The notes beneath the pieces were generated by a model. The model worked only from the letters and a program-made list of their open reading frames with translations, had not been told where the DNA came from and did no database searches. A DNA stretch of 64,000 nucleotides from Aliidiomarina sedimenti (lineage in GTDB: Bacteria; Pseudomonadota; Gammaproteobacteria; Enterobacterales; Alteromonadaceae), in the NCBI RefSeq assembly GCF_003986955.1, contig NZ_PIPN01000001.1, positions 558,001 through 622,000 on the forward strand, read 5' to 3'. Made by a program: the position numbers and the translations under genes. The stretch's first letter is position 1, and every line of letters starts with the position of its first letter. Shown in pieces: positions 25,381 to 35,038 of this stretch.

Positions 25381-26387
25381 TGTTGCTCGATGTGCGAAAC
25401 CTGACCATCACCGGTGATAGCGATCACGGCCCTATCGATGTGATTGACCGGGTCAGTTTTAGTGTTGCTGAAGGCGAAGTGCATAGCCTGGTCGGTGAAT
25501 CGGGCTCGGGTAAAAGCCTGATTGCCAGTGCCATTATGGGCTTTCTTGATCCGCGATGGACCGTTCGCGCTGACCGCCTCTGGTTTGACGGTAAAGACCT
25601 TCTGAGCATGCCTGCTGCCGAACGACGCCGCATTATCGGCGTCGATATCGCCATGATATTTCAGGATCCGCGCAGCTACCTGGACCCCAACGACACCGTC
25701 GAAGCGCAACTGGGCGAAGCCATTCTCGACAGCGATCTGTCCAGCAAACACTGGTGGAGCCGGCGCAAAGAACGTCACAAGAAGGTGATTAAACTGCTTC
25801 ATCGGGTTGGAATTAAAGAGCATCAGGCGGTAATGGAAAGTTTTCCATTTGAACTGTCTGAAGGCGCGGCGCAAAAAATCATGATCGCATCCGCCATCGC
25901 CCACCGTCCGCGGCTGTTAATTGCCGATGAGCCCACGACCGCGATGGAGCCGTCAACCCGGCAGCAAATTTATCGACTGCTTGGGCGGTTCCATGCCAGT
26001 CATAAAATGTCGATCCTGCTGATGTCTCAGGATATGGGCACCATTATGCCCGAGAGCGAGCGACTGACATTGCTCTATAGTGGCCAGATCATGGAATCCG
26101 GTCCGGCTCAGGCTTTGTTGAAAGAACCCTTTCATCCGTACACCGAGGCACTAACCTCGACCTCGCTGTACCAACAGAGTCGCTGTGAACCAAAAACACA
26201 TCTACCAACGCTGACCGGGGCGTCTCCACCGATGCAGCATTTACCGATCGGATGCCGGCTCGGCCCACGATGCCCGAACGCCCGGCGTAAATGCGTGACC
26301 ACTCCGCAAACACGCAAGTTGCGTTCGCATTTTTACGCCTGTCACTATCCATTAAATAGCGCAGCTAAGGTACAAGGCAATGACTAG
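25380..26387 (+). CDS. sapD: SapD-like ABC transporter ATPase
   Basis: ATP-binding subunit of the Sap system; in E. coli SapD also supports Trk potassium uptake. 335 residues: Walker A GESGSGKS, Q-loop MIFQDPRSYLDP, divergent signature LSEGAAQK, Walker B RLLIADEP, and a C-terminal oligopeptide-transporter Cys region (CRLGPRCPNARRKC), known to hold an iron-sulfur site in relatives. The switch His is replaced: the H-loop reads LLMSQDMG, Gln instead of His. Overlaps sapF by eight bases. Confidence 0.9.
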   Translation: MLLDVRNLTITGDSDHGPIDVIDRVSFSVAEGEVHSLVGESGSGKSLIASAIMGFLDPRWTVRADRLWFDGKDLLSMPAAERRRIIGVDIAMIFQDPRSYLDPNDTVEAQLGEAILDSDLSSKHWWSRRKERHKKVIKLLHRVGIKEHQAVMESFPFELSEGAAQKIMIASAIAHRPRLLIADEPTTAMEPSTRQQIYRLLGRFHASHKMSILLMSQDMGTIMPESERLTLLYSGQIMESGPAQALLKEPFHPYTEALTSTSLYQQSRCEPKTHLPTLTGASPPMQHLPIGCRLGPRCPNARRKCVTTPQTRKLRSHFYACHYPLNSAAKVQGND

Positions 26388-27153
26388 TCTGCTCCGCGTT
26401 GAGAACCTCAATAAAGCGTACCTGCACAAAGGGCGCTGGTGGGCGCCCAAACGGATTCGTGCGCTCAATAATGTGTCGTTTGACCTCGAAAGTGGTCAAA
26501 CGCTGGCCATTATGGGCGAAACCGGCTCTGGTAAAAGTAGCCTGGCAAAAATAATTGCCGGTGCAGAACGCCCCAGCAGCGGCACCGTGTACCTGCGCGG
26601 GAAGCCGCTCAAAGCGCAGGACTATCGCTTTCGCTGTCGCCATATCCGGATGGTGTTTCAGGACACCGATGCATCGCTCAATCCGCATCTGACGATTGGT
26701 CGACAGCTGGAAGAACCCCTGCTTTTTAACACGCATTTAAGCAGTGAACAGCGCCGCGAAACTGTTTCCGAAGCCCTTCTTAAGGTCGGTTTGCTTCCTG
26801 AGCACGCGGTTTTCCACTCCCACATGATGTCGACCGGACAAAAGCAACGCGCCTGCATTGCCCGTGCTATCATGCTTAATCCCGATGTCATTGTAGCCGA
26901 TGAAGCCCTGGCAGCACTGGACTCCTCCATTCGGGCCCAGATTATTAACTTATTACTCGATCTGCAGCGTGATATGAAAATGTCCTATGTGTTTGTTTCG
27001 CACAGTCCGGAGATTATTCGCCACATCGCCGACAAAGTAATGATTATGCGTCATGGTGAGATTGTGACCTATGAAGATACCGCCAGTGTGTTTAACAAGC
27101 CGGTAGACGGTTATACCGAAAGCCTGTTGCAACAAACCTACACGCTCAGCTAA
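26380..27153 (+). CDS. sapF: SapF-like ABC transporter ATPase
   Basis: Second ATPase of the Sap transporter, 257 residues. Walker A GETGSGKSS, Q-loop MVFQDTDASLNP, signature MSTGQKQR (with M-S-T-G in place of LSGGQ), Walker B DVIVADEALAALD and an intact H-loop FVSHSPE. With SapD lacking the switch His, SapF probably supplies the fully competent catalytic site of the heterodimer. Last gene of sapABCDF; no obvious terminator hairpin follows. Confidence 0.9.
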   Translation: MTSLLRVENLNKAYLHKGRWWAPKRIRALNNVSFDLESGQTLAIMGETGSGKSSLAKIIAGAERPSSGTVYLRGKPLKAQDYRFRCRHIRMVFQDTDASLNPHLTIGRQLEEPLLFNTHLSSEQRRETVSEALLKVGLLPEHAVFHSHMMSTGQKQRACIARAIMLNPDVIVADEALAALDSSIRAQIINLLLDLQRDMKMSYVFVSHSPEIIRHIADKVMIMRHGEIVTYEDTASVFNKPVDGYTESLLQQTYTLS

Positions 27154-27259
27154 TTAGTGTCAGCTTGATGCTTAGTAAAGATTTTGTTAGCGTAATCCGC
27201 TTTCAGTAAGCGCTGCATTTAAACGATGCGGTAACTTTTAATTGTTACAGGAGTTTTTT

Positions 27260-28801
27260 GTGGAAACAGGTACTCTGATTTCATTAGCGCTCTACTTCAT
27301 TGCCATGCTCGGCATTGGTGTGTATGGCTATTTCAAATCAACCAGTGATCTGGGTGATTATATGCTCGGCGGTCGCCGTCTCGGCCCTGGTGTTACAGCA
27401 CTATCGGCTGGTGCGTCGGACATGAGTGGTTGGATGTTAATGGGCCTGCCCGGTGCATTTTTCGTGTCAGGGTTCGCAGAAGTATGGTTGGCTTTAGGCC
27501 TGCTTATCGGTGCATACGTAAATTACCGGTTAGTAGCCCCAAGGCTTCGCACGTACACTGAGGTCGCCAAAGACTCGATTACCATTCCTGATTATTTTGA
27601 AAACCGCTTCCAGGATAAAAGCCGCGTGCTGCGTCTGGTGTCCGCTGTGGTGATCATTATCTTCTTCACCTTGTACACCGCTTCAGGAGTGTATGCAGGT
27701 GGCACCCTGTTCGAAAACGCCTTTGGTATGAACTACCACACTGGTCTTATCGTGACCGCTGCGGTCGTAGTCGCCTACACCCTGCTTGGCGGCTTTCTCG
27801 CCGTCAGCATGACTGACTTTGTGCAGGGTTGTATTATGTTCATTGCCCTCATTATGGTGCCCCTGGTGGGCTTTAGCGTGCTTGGTGGTATCGAACCCGT
27901 CACCGCTGAAGTTCGCGAGATCGATCCGGCGATGCTCAATCCATTCCATGGCATTACCTTTTTAGGTACCGTCTCATTATTGGCATGGGGTCTTGGCTAC
28001 TTTGGTCAGCCACATATTATCGTTCGCTTTATGGCAATCAAATCAGTTCGTGATTTCAAAGCCGCGCGTCGTATTGGTATGACCTGGATGACGGTCGCTA
28101 TCATTGGTGCCATGCTGACAGGCCTGTTGGGTGCAGCCTACATGTCGATCAACGCTGAAGACGTCGAAGTAGGCGCCTATGTCACCGACGGCACCCTGGA
28201 TAACGCAGAAACTATCTTTATCGTTCTGTCGCAAATCCTGTTCCATCCGTTTATTGGTGGTTTCTTACTGGCGGCGATTCTGGCAGCCATTATGAGCACA
28301 ATTTCGTCGCAACTGCTGGTGACCTCAAGTGCACTGACTCAGGACTTCTACAAAAGCTTCCTCAATAAAAATGCAAGTGACAAGATACAGGTCGCCGTTG
28401 GCCGCTTGTCGGTGTTCCTGGTTGCGATTGTGGCAATAGCCATTGTCTGGGTACCTCAAGGCACTATTCTTGACCAGGTCGGTAACGCCTGGGCTGGTTT
28501 CGGTTCCGCATTTGGCCCGCTGATTGTGCTTAGCCTCTACTGGAAGCGCATGACCATGCAGGGAGCTCTGGCTGGTATGCTGACAGGTGCAGTGACAGTG
28601 CTGTTCTGGATATACGTCCCTGTGCTTGAAGATGGCGCTACGCTCAGCTCAGTGCTTTATGAAATGGTCCCTGGTGTCTTGTTAGCCACCCTGGCAATTG
28701 TTGTGGTCAGTCGGATGACTAACAAACCAACCAAAGCCGTTGATAGTGAATTCAACGATATGGAAGACGAACTGCAAACACAGATGGATAAAACGAGCTA
28801 G
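27260..28801 (+). CDS. putP: Sodium/proline symporter (SSS family)
   Basis: Sodium-driven proline importer of the inner membrane. 513 residues with thirteen predicted helices. Family features: DYMLGGRRLGPGVTALSAGASDMSGWMLMGLPG in helices 1-2, forming the sodium site, and ISSQLLVTSSALTQDFYK in helix 8, with conserved Ser residues. GTG at 27260 was chosen because AGGAG stands six bases ahead; the frame is open to an upstream TTG without one. A short inverted repeat GTAAC/GTTAC (27231-27248) ends next to this ribosome site. No putA gene adjoins it. Confidence 0.9.
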   Translation: METGTLISLALYFIAMLGIGVYGYFKSTSDLGDYMLGGRRLGPGVTALSAGASDMSGWMLMGLPGAFFVSGFAEVWLALGLLIGAYVNYRLVAPRLRTYTEVAKDSITIPDYFENRFQDKSRVLRLVSAVVIIIFFTLYTASGVYAGGTLFENAFGMNYHTGLIVTAAVVVAYTLLGGFLAVSMTDFVQGCIMFIALIMVPLVGFSVLGGIEPVTAEVREIDPAMLNPFHGITFLGTVSLLAWGLGYFGQPHIIVRFMAIKSVRDFKAARRIGMTWMTVAIIGAMLTGLLGAAYMSINAEDVEVGAYVTDGTLDNAETIFIVLSQILFHPFIGGFLLAAILAAIMSTISSQLLVTSSALTQDFYKSFLNKNASDKIQVAVGRLSVFLVAIVAIAIVWVPQGTILDQVGNAWAGFGSAFGPLIVLSLYWKRMTMQGALAGMLTGAVTVLFWIYVPVLEDGATLSSVLYEMVPGVLLATLAIVVVSRMTNKPTKAVDSEFNDMEDELQTQMDKTS

Positions 28802-28827
28802 CTCATTCTCTGTCGACAGATAAACCT

Positions 28828-28867
28828 AAAAAACCCCCGGTCCACGTCATCCGTGCCGGGGGTTTTT
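28828..28867. terminator. Bidirectional terminator between putP and the patatin-like gene
   Basis: AAACCCCCGG and CCGGGGGTTTTT form the stem with a further CACG/CGTG pair in the loop; A-run on the left and T-run on the right serve both convergent genes. Confidence 0.9.
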
Positions 28868-28917
28868 ATTGTCTGCTTCCACTCATCATGTAGTGCGCTT
28901 AGTGAAATCGCGACAGC

Positions 28918-29928
28918 TTAATCAACCACCCGCTCGCCGCGTCGGAAGCGGAGCATTTTAATGTCTTCTTCGATCAGATCTTTCAGTCGTCTGGTGGTTT
29001 CATAGCCGACATCAATCGCATCCTGGCCACGTTCGAATTCAAGAATACCAATATGACCCAGTTTAGGCTGCAGTAAAATATCCGGTGGATCGCCTGCCAT
29101 ACGCGCTTTGGTGACCCGTTCCTGCATAATATCAATCGCTCCCGCCATGACCCCCATCACCCCGGGCGTCTGATGGTCTTTTTTGAATTTCTGCTTCACA
29201 TTGTCAAAGTAGGTTTGCCCTTGCGCGAGGAAGCTTTTAAACGGGTTGGTGTCATCAGCACTCGCTTTGTCAGCCGACTGTGGCGCTCTGCGCTTATCTT
29301 CTTCCTGCTCAACCTGCTCATTGAGACCCTGGGGGTTCATATCCTGAGGCGGCAGTTTGGGCGGCGACGTATTAAGTTGAGAGTTTAAGTGCACCGCAAT
29401 CACAAATTCTGCTTCCAGCGCCCTGCATAACGAGACCGGAACCGGGTTGACTAACGCGCCGTCAACCAGCCAGCGATTGTCCATTGGTTTCGGTGACAGC
29501 AGGCCGGGCATGGCACATGAGGCGCGCGCAACGTCGTAGACGTCACCTTTTTTTAACCAAATTTCGCGACCGGTATACAGGTCAGTGGCAACGGCCGCAA
29601 AGCGAATCGGTAGATCTTCGATGCAAATTGCCCCAAAGTGTTCACGTGCGAAATTAAAAACCCGTTCGCCGGAGACGATTCCACCATTACTAAAACCAAA
29701 GTCGAGCAGGTTAAACACCTCCCAACGGTCCATATCGCGAACCCACTTTTCCAGTTCGTCTAATCGACCAGCACAGTACGCGCCACCGACCAGGGAGCCG
29801 ATCGAGGTTCCGGTCACCACATTGGGTTTAACACCCATTTCATGCAATGCCCGGAGCACACCAATATGGGCCCATCCCCGTGCCGCGCCTGAGCCTAACG
29901 CAATTCCAACCTTCATATCCTTCTTCAC
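28918..29928 (-). CDS. Patatin-like phospholipase (RssA family)
   Basis: Predicted cytoplasmic or membrane-associated lipid acyl hydrolase. 336 residues with the oxyanion glycine-rich motif GSGAARGWAHIGVL, the nucleophile GTSIGS (GxSxG) and the catalytic Asp in VDGALVNP (DG[AG]). A charged insertion (about 200-235) separates the patatin core from a C-terminal helical part. GTG at 29928 was chosen because AAAGGAG lies seven bases ahead; the in-frame ATG four codons later has poorer spacing. No signal peptide. Confidence 0.88.
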   Translation of the reverse strand: MKKDMKVGIALGSGAARGWAHIGVLRALHEMGVKPNVVTGTSIGSLVGGAYCAGRLDELEKWVRDMDRWEVFNLLDFGFSNGGIVSGERVFNFAREHFGAICIEDLPIRFAAVATDLYTGREIWLKKGDVYDVARASCAMPGLLSPKPMDNRWLVDGALVNPVPVSLCRALEAEFVIAVHLNSQLNTSPPKLPPQDMNPQGLNEQVEQEEDKRRAPQSADKASADDTNPFKSFLAQGQTYFDNVKQKFKKDHQTPGVMGVMAGAIDIMQERVTKARMAGDPPDILLQPKLGHIGILEFERGQDAIDVGYETTRRLKDLIEEDIKMLRFRRGERVVD

Positions 29929-29988
29929 TTCTAGGCTCCTTTGCTTTTATCTGCTACCATCCGAAAATCGATAACAATATAAGATGCT

Positions 29989-31230
29989 ATGTTCTTTTAT
30001 CTAGCGCGACAACCAATTCTTGACCGCCATCAAAAGCTGTACGGTTATGAGCTGCTTTTCCGTGATGGCGAAAGCAATGCATTTCCTGATATTGACGCTG
30101 ATATTGCTACCAGCACTTTAATTCAGGACAGTGAGCTGCAGCATACATTAAGCGAGATCACCGATCATTGCCCTGCCTTCATTAATTTTGCCAGGGGCGG
30201 TTTATTAACCTCACTACCCACCCTGCTTAACCCGATGGAAGTGTATATCGAGGTGTTGGAAAATGTTGAACCAACGCCTGAAGTACTCACCCGTATCCGC
30301 GAGCTGCGTAATCTTGGTTATCATATCGCATTGGACGACTACCGTTTTCAAAGCGAATGGCTTGAAGTATTCGATTGCATTTCTATTATCAAAGTCGATT
30401 TGCAGGCGTACACCTTCCGTCAGTTACAGGCGCTAAAATACCAGGTTCGCGATTACAGTATCGAATTACTGGCGGAAAAAGTGGAAACCCAGGAACAGTT
30501 CAACGATGCGCTGGAAGACGGTTTCAGTTATTTTCAGGGCTATTTTTTTTCACGGCCTGAGTTAATTAAGCGTCGGCGAATTAACCCGACCAAAGCAGCC
30601 TGCACTGAATTACTGGCGGAAACTGCCCGCGAAGAGTTTGATTTTCGCCGGATGACGGTCATCCTGCAAAGGGACGTTGCCCTCTCCTACCGTCTGCTTC
30701 GTTTCGTCAACGCTGCCGCCTTTGGTTTACGCGAAAAAGTGACCTCGTTACAGCAAGCAGTGGTGTTTTTGGGCGCTGCCGAGGTTAACCGCTTTGTGAC
30801 CATGGCTGTCACCGCCGCACTGACCGATGACAAGCCAAATGAACTCATCCGCCTTAGTATCACCCGAGCACGTTTTTGCGAATTAGTCGCCGAATACCAC
30901 CAACAACCCAAAGTACAGCCTAATCAGGCCTTCCTGGTCGGTATGTTTTCGTTGCTTGATGCTATGTTTGACGAGGATCTGGAAACGGCTATCCGGCGCA
31001 TTAATCTCAGCCCTGCTATTACCCAGGCGCTGACTCAACGGCGTGGACTACTGGCGTTCTATCTCGGCTTGATTCGCTGCTATGAAGAGGCGCACTGGCG
31101 TAAAGTTGAAGCCATTGCCCGTCGTTTGCAAATTGCCCACAACGAGATTGCCAGAATGTATTTGCAGGCCAGCGAATGGGCACAGGAAATTATTCCAACG
31201 GATTATCGCAACGCAGAGTCAGAGAAGTGA
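29989..31230 (+). CDS. EAL-HDOD signalling protein (YuxH/CdgJ type)
   Basis: 413 residues: N-terminal EAL-like domain (about 1-200) starting FLARQPILDRHQKLYGYELLFRDG and a C-terminal HDOD domain (about 205-390, with LLRFVNAAAFGLREKVTSLQQAV). The EAL motif reads EVL, and the metal-binding loop normally DDFG(T)G is ALDDYRFQSE, although AEKVET and YFQGYFFSRP remain. c-di-GMP hydrolysis may therefore be weak or lost, leaving a binding or scaffold role; relatives in Vibrio affect motility. Convergent with the metallophosphatase gene, overlapping it by 28 bases. Confidence 0.88.
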   Translation: MFFYLARQPILDRHQKLYGYELLFRDGESNAFPDIDADIATSTLIQDSELQHTLSEITDHCPAFINFARGGLLTSLPTLLNPMEVYIEVLENVEPTPEVLTRIRELRNLGYHIALDDYRFQSEWLEVFDCISIIKVDLQAYTFRQLQALKYQVRDYSIELLAEKVETQEQFNDALEDGFSYFQGYFFSRPELIKRRRINPTKAACTELLAETAREEFDFRRMTVILQRDVALSYRLLRFVNAAAFGLREKVTSLQQAVVFLGAAEVNRFVTMAVTAALTDDKPNELIRLSITRARFCELVAEYHQQPKVQPNQAFLVGMFSLLDAMFDEDLETAIRRINLSPAITQALTQRRGLLAFYLGLIRCYEEAHWRKVEAIARRLQIAHNEIARMYLQASEWAQEIIPTDYRNAESEK

Positions 31231-31940
31231 TGCAGGCGGTCAGGCAGTTCCAGTACCGTTAACTCGCCGCCTTGCTCCTCCGCACGGTAGGCTCCTGTAT
31301 CGATAAGCCAGACATTACCGCTTTGATGAGCGCCCTGTACGATCTGATGCCCCGCTACAACCTGGCGTACCCCTTCAACCCGATCAGACCGCAGGCCCCG
31401 GCCACGTTCACGCGCCCACAGGGTGTCGTATTGCAGCCGGCTGTTCTCGCCGATCGCGCTGGTAAATTGTGACCAGCTCATTCCAACAGGTACATCCGCG
31501 TGCACAATACCGGTTTCTGCATGGCCATTCTGATCGCTGATTTCGACGGCGTAGCTGCAGTGTTGCAGCACTCGTTGAGCCAGTGATGTCTGCATTTTAA
31601 ATGACAGGTCAAAGAACCACTCGCCACCAAAACGACACCAGGTATCCGCAAGGTCTTCGTCCTGGCTGTAAAGGTAATCCAGTAATACCGACTCGTGATT
31701 TCCCAGGCAGGCGTAAAACCAGGGCTTACCGAGCCAGCCCATACTGGCTATTGAATCAGGTCCGCGGTCAATCAGGTCACCGACGCTAAACAAGCGGTCA
31801 ACACGCTCGTCAAACGCCAGTGAATCCAGTGCCGATTGAAGCAAATCAAAACAGCCGTGAATATCGCCGACCACCAGGTCACGCCCTTTCAGATTGGCCT
31901 TAACCCGTCGCACGGGGTTAGCAAGTTGCCATCCGCTCAT
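31203..31940 (-). CDS. Metallophosphatase, serine/threonine protein phosphatase-like
   Basis: Calcineurin-like metallophosphoesterase of the PrpA/PrpB or bis(5'-nucleosyl)-tetraphosphatase class. 245 residues with VVGDIHGCFDLL, SVGDLIDRGPDS and LGNHESVLLDY, supplying the two-metal ligands. Cannot separate protein phosphatase from ApaH-like nucleotide hydrolase by sequence alone. Starts on an ATGA overlap with the stop of the DUF885 gene, so the two are translationally coupled, and overlaps the convergent EAL-HDOD gene at its end. Confidence 0.85.
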   Translation of the reverse strand: MSGWQLANPVRRVKANLKGRDLVVGDIHGCFDLLQSALDSLAFDERVDRLFSVGDLIDRGPDSIASMGWLGKPWFYACLGNHESVLLDYLYSQDEDLADTWCRFGGEWFFDLSFKMQTSLAQRVLQHCSYAVEISDQNGHAETGIVHADVPVGMSWSQFTSAIGENSRLQYDTLWARERGRGLRSDRVEGVRQVVAGHQIVQGAHQSGNVWLIDTGAYRAEEQGGELTVLELPDRLHHFSDSALR

Positions 31941-33748
31941 GCTTGCTGATCAGCCACCCAACGCTCGATCTGCTGGCGTAGCACGGACAACGGCAACGAG
32001 CCGTTACGCAGAACCTCGCGGTGGAAGTCACGGACATTAAACGAGTCACCCAATGCCTGCTCTGCTTCCGTGCGCAATTTACGAATTTCAAGCTGCCCTA
32101 TTTTATAGGCAAGGGCCTGACCTGGTAGCGCCATAAAACGCTCGGCTTCAGAAATCGCCCGAGCGTCTGCTACTGGGGCGTTGCTACGCATGTAATCAAG
32201 TACCTCGTCTCTCGACCAGCCTTTGGCATGAATGCCGGTGTCGACGACCAGGCGAATCGAACGCCACAGCTCAGCTACCAGCGCACCAAATTGGTCATAG
32301 TCATTGTACACACCGAGTTCGTTGCCAAGTGACTCTGCATACAGTCCCCAGCCTTCGATAAACGCAGTTTCACCGCCAAAGCGACGGAACCGTGGCAGGT
32401 TCTCCATTTCTCTTTGCAACGCTATCTGATAATGGTGACCCGGCGCGGCTTCATGCAGAACCAGCGCCCCTTTTGCCCAGGTGGGTCGGGCCGACAAGTC
32501 ATAGGTATTTAAATAGAAAATACCAGCGCGTGAACCGTCTTCCGGTGGTGCCTGATAGCTTCCCGAACTTGCGCTTTGCTCACGAAATTCCTCTACCTTA
32601 CGAATCTCATAGTCAGCGTTTGGAAACATATCCTGATGGAAAAGCTGGGGCGTCACTTCATCAACCTGTGCGGCGAAGGTACGGTAAGCCTCCAGCATGG
32701 CGTCGCGGCTGGCATAAATAAATTGCTCGTTACTCTGGGTAAACTCAAAAAACTCTTCCAGCGTCCCTTCAAACTCAACACGCTGCATAATGTCTTCGAT
32801 TTCACCATGAATGCGGGCGACTTCATCCAGCCCGATCTGATGGATCTCGTTGGCACTCAAATCGGTGGTGGTACGCCAGCGAACATTAAAGTCATACCAT
32901 TCCTCACCACCTGGTAAGGCGCCCAGCCCAAAACTATCAGTTCGAGTATGTTCAAGGTAGGTCGTGCGGATAAAATCAGCTAAACGCTGATAAGCAGGTA
33001 ACACTTCATCGGTCAGGATCTGTTGATACTGAGCACTCAGCTGTTGCTTTTGCTCGTCGCTAAAGTCTGACGGAAATTCCTGCAACGGGGCGAAAAACAT
33101 GCTGTCTTCCAAATCATCAACAACATGCGCGTCGATTTGCGGCAACGCTTTTTCCATCAGTATACGGGGCTGCACGATATCGAGCTCGATGCCCTGCTCC
33201 ATGTTGCTGATGGCCTGATCAAATATGGCCGGGATACGACGCAGACGAGCGGCCCAGTTCTGGTAATCTTCGACGCTATTAAAAGGCTGTGCGGATTGAC
33301 CGGAGCCGAGCATTGCAAAGCGGCCAGCAATATTATAGAACTGATCAACCGGTAATAAATGGGTAGGATATTCTAACTGCTCGAGGGTTGTTTCACGGTC
33401 ACGCTTAAAAATTTCATAACTCAGTCTGTCTTGCTCTGTCAGATCATCTGGATCCGTTTCTGTCACAAGACTCAGGTATTCTTCTTCCAGCATTCGCTGT
33501 CGGGTTCGATGCTCTTCAGTGAGAAAATTTGCCAGCTTATTATTGTACCTGTGTTCGCCGACAAAGGTCGCCTGCAAAGGATTCAGCTGCAGATTAGCGG
33601 TAAAGTACTCCGCATAAATGGTCTCCAGGTATGCTGACTTTTGTTCGCTTTGCTGTTGCGCAGACGGGTTTTCAGCCTGGCTACAGGCGGTGGTAACCCC
33701 AAGGGATAGCGCAGCAACCAAAGCCATTTTCAAGATAGAATACTTCAT
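31937..33748 (-). CDS. DUF885 family exported zinc-peptidase-like lipoprotein
   Basis: Large exported protein, 603 residues, of the DUF885 family, whose members carry an HExxxGHH metal site. Here LVLHEAAPGHHYQIALQRE is followed by a downstream GGETAFIEGWGLYAESLG, probably containing the third ligand. The signal sequence ends VTTAC, a possible lipobox. Family members are believed to be metallopeptidases but substrates are largely unknown. The ATG at 33748 was preferred to one five codons upstream because it gives a compact signal peptide. Confidence 0.85.
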   Translation of the reverse strand: MKYSILKMALVAALSLGVTTACSQAENPSAQQQSEQKSAYLETIYAEYFTANLQLNPLQATFVGEHRYNNKLANFLTEEHRTRQRMLEEEYLSLVTETDPDDLTEQDRLSYEIFKRDRETTLEQLEYPTHLLPVDQFYNIAGRFAMLGSGQSAQPFNSVEDYQNWAARLRRIPAIFDQAISNMEQGIELDIVQPRILMEKALPQIDAHVVDDLEDSMFFAPLQEFPSDFSDEQKQQLSAQYQQILTDEVLPAYQRLADFIRTTYLEHTRTDSFGLGALPGGEEWYDFNVRWRTTTDLSANEIHQIGLDEVARIHGEIEDIMQRVEFEGTLEEFFEFTQSNEQFIYASRDAMLEAYRTFAAQVDEVTPQLFHQDMFPNADYEIRKVEEFREQSASSGSYQAPPEDGSRAGIFYLNTYDLSARPTWAKGALVLHEAAPGHHYQIALQREMENLPRFRRFGGETAFIEGWGLYAESLGNELGVYNDYDQFGALVAELWRSIRLVVDTGIHAKGWSRDEVLDYMRSNAPVADARAISEAERFMALPGQALAYKIGQLEIRKLRTEAEQALGDSFNVRDFHREVLRNGSLPLSVLRQQIERWVADQQA

Positions 33749-33817
33749 CACTTTACTCGACATCTATTTTTACGGTTCAGGATCCTAACCATTACATAAA
33801 TTTGTCATCGAGAAAAG

Positions 33818-33857
33818 AAAAACCCACGGTCAGTTATTTAACTGACCGTGGGTTTTT
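33818..33857 (-). terminator. Intrinsic terminator after recA
   Basis: Perfect 17-pair stem counting the A/T run (AAAAACCCACGGTCAGT and its complement) with loop TATTTA, 22 bases beyond the recA stop. Symmetric, so it could also stop plus-strand transcripts. Confidence 0.92.
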
Positions 33858-33878
33858 AACTTTAAATTGCAGAAAACC

Positions 33879-34982
33879 TTATAGCAGGTCGTCTTGCTCT
33901 TCTTTCGCAGCACTTGCTGCTTTTGACGCTTTAGTGCTTTTTGTTTCTTTGGCTACTACTGGCTCTCCGTTGGCATTTACATCGTCCAGCTTAGGCTTCA
34001 GCAGCAACATTTCACGTAAGCGTGCTTCAATATCTTTAGCGATTTTAGGATTTTCAGCAAGGAAGTTCATTGAATTGGCTTTACCCTGACCTATTTTATC
34101 GCCCTGATAGCTATACCAGGCACCCGCTTTTTCTACCAGCTTATGTTTAACCCCCAGGTCAATCAACTCGCCTTCTTTCGAAATACCTTTGCCGTACATG
34201 ATCTGGAATTCAGCCTGCTTAAAGGGAGGTGCGACTTTGTTTTTCACGACCTTAACGCGGGTTTCGTTACCAACCACTTCATCACCTTCTTTCAATGCGC
34301 CGGTACGACGAATATCAAGACGAACCGATGAATAGAATTTCAGGGCATTACCGCCAGTGGTGGTTTCAGGATTCCCAAACATCACCCCGATTTTCATCCG
34401 GATTTGGTTGATGAAAATACACATGGTGTTGGACTTTTTCAGGTTCGCGGTTAATTTACGCAACGCCTGAGACATCAGACGAGCCTGCAAACCAACGTGG
34501 CTGTCACCCATTTCACCTTCAATTTCAGCTTTCGGTGTTAACGCGGCAACCGAGTCAATAATGACCACATCGACGGCAGCAGAACGTACCAGCATGTCAC
34601 AAATTTCCAGCGCTTGTTCACCGGTATCCGGCTGTGACACCAGCAGTTCATCGACCTTAACCCCAAGGTTTTCGGCATAAACAGGATCCAAAGCATGCTC
34701 AGCATCGACGAAGGCACAGGTTTTACCTACCCGCTGTGCTTCTGCAATAACCTGCAGCGTTAACGTGGTTTTACCACTTGATTCAGGGCCATAAATTTCA
34801 ACCACACGACCCGTTGGTAAACCACCAATGCCCAACGCAATATCAAGGCTTAAAGAACCAGTCGAAATAGCCTCGATGTCCATTGCTTTGTTATCACCTA
34901 AGCGCATGATAGCGCCTTTACCAAACTGACGTTCAATCTGGCCTAATGCTGCGTCTAATGCTTTTGATCTGTTATCACTCAT
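33879..34982 (-). CDS. recA: Recombinase RecA
   Basis: DNA strand-exchange ATPase and LexA co-protease. 367 residues: Walker [10 protein letters not shown], Walker [14 protein letters not shown]-binding loops L1 ([12 protein letters not shown]) and L2 ([13 protein letters not shown]), and a charged, Lys/Ala-rich C-terminal tail. ATG at 34982 has GGAG seven bases ahead. Expressed from a promoter overlapped by a LexA box. recX, often directly downstream, is not present; a terminator and the DUF885 gene follow. Confidence 0.98.
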   Translation of the reverse strand: MSDNRSKALDAALGQIERQFGKGAIMRLGDNKAMDIEAISTGSLSLDIALGIGGLPTGRVVEIYGPESSGKTTLTLQVIAEAQRVGKTCAFVDAEHALDPVYAENLGVKVDELLVSQPDTGEQALEICDMLVRSAAVDVVIIDSVAALTPKAEIEGEMGDSHVGLQARLMSQALRKLTANLKKSNTMCIFINQIRMKIGVMFGNPETTTGGNALKFYSSVRLDIRRTGALKEGDEVVGNETRVKVVKNKVAPPFKQAEFQIMYGKGISKEGELIDLGVKHKLVEKAGAWYSYQGDKIGQGKANSMNFLAENPKIAKDIEARLREMLLLKPKLDDVNANGEPVVAKETKSTKASKAASAAKEEQDDLL

Positions 34983-35038
34983 ATTCTTGCTCCAAACAAT
35001 GATGGGCTCCACCCAATGATGGGAGGTCATTTGCACCT

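Noticed and set aside
27231-27248. GTAAC/GTTAC inverted repeat touching the putP ribosome site
   Set aside because: Only five base pairs; too weak to call a riboswitch or sequestering hairpin, so only mentioned with putP.
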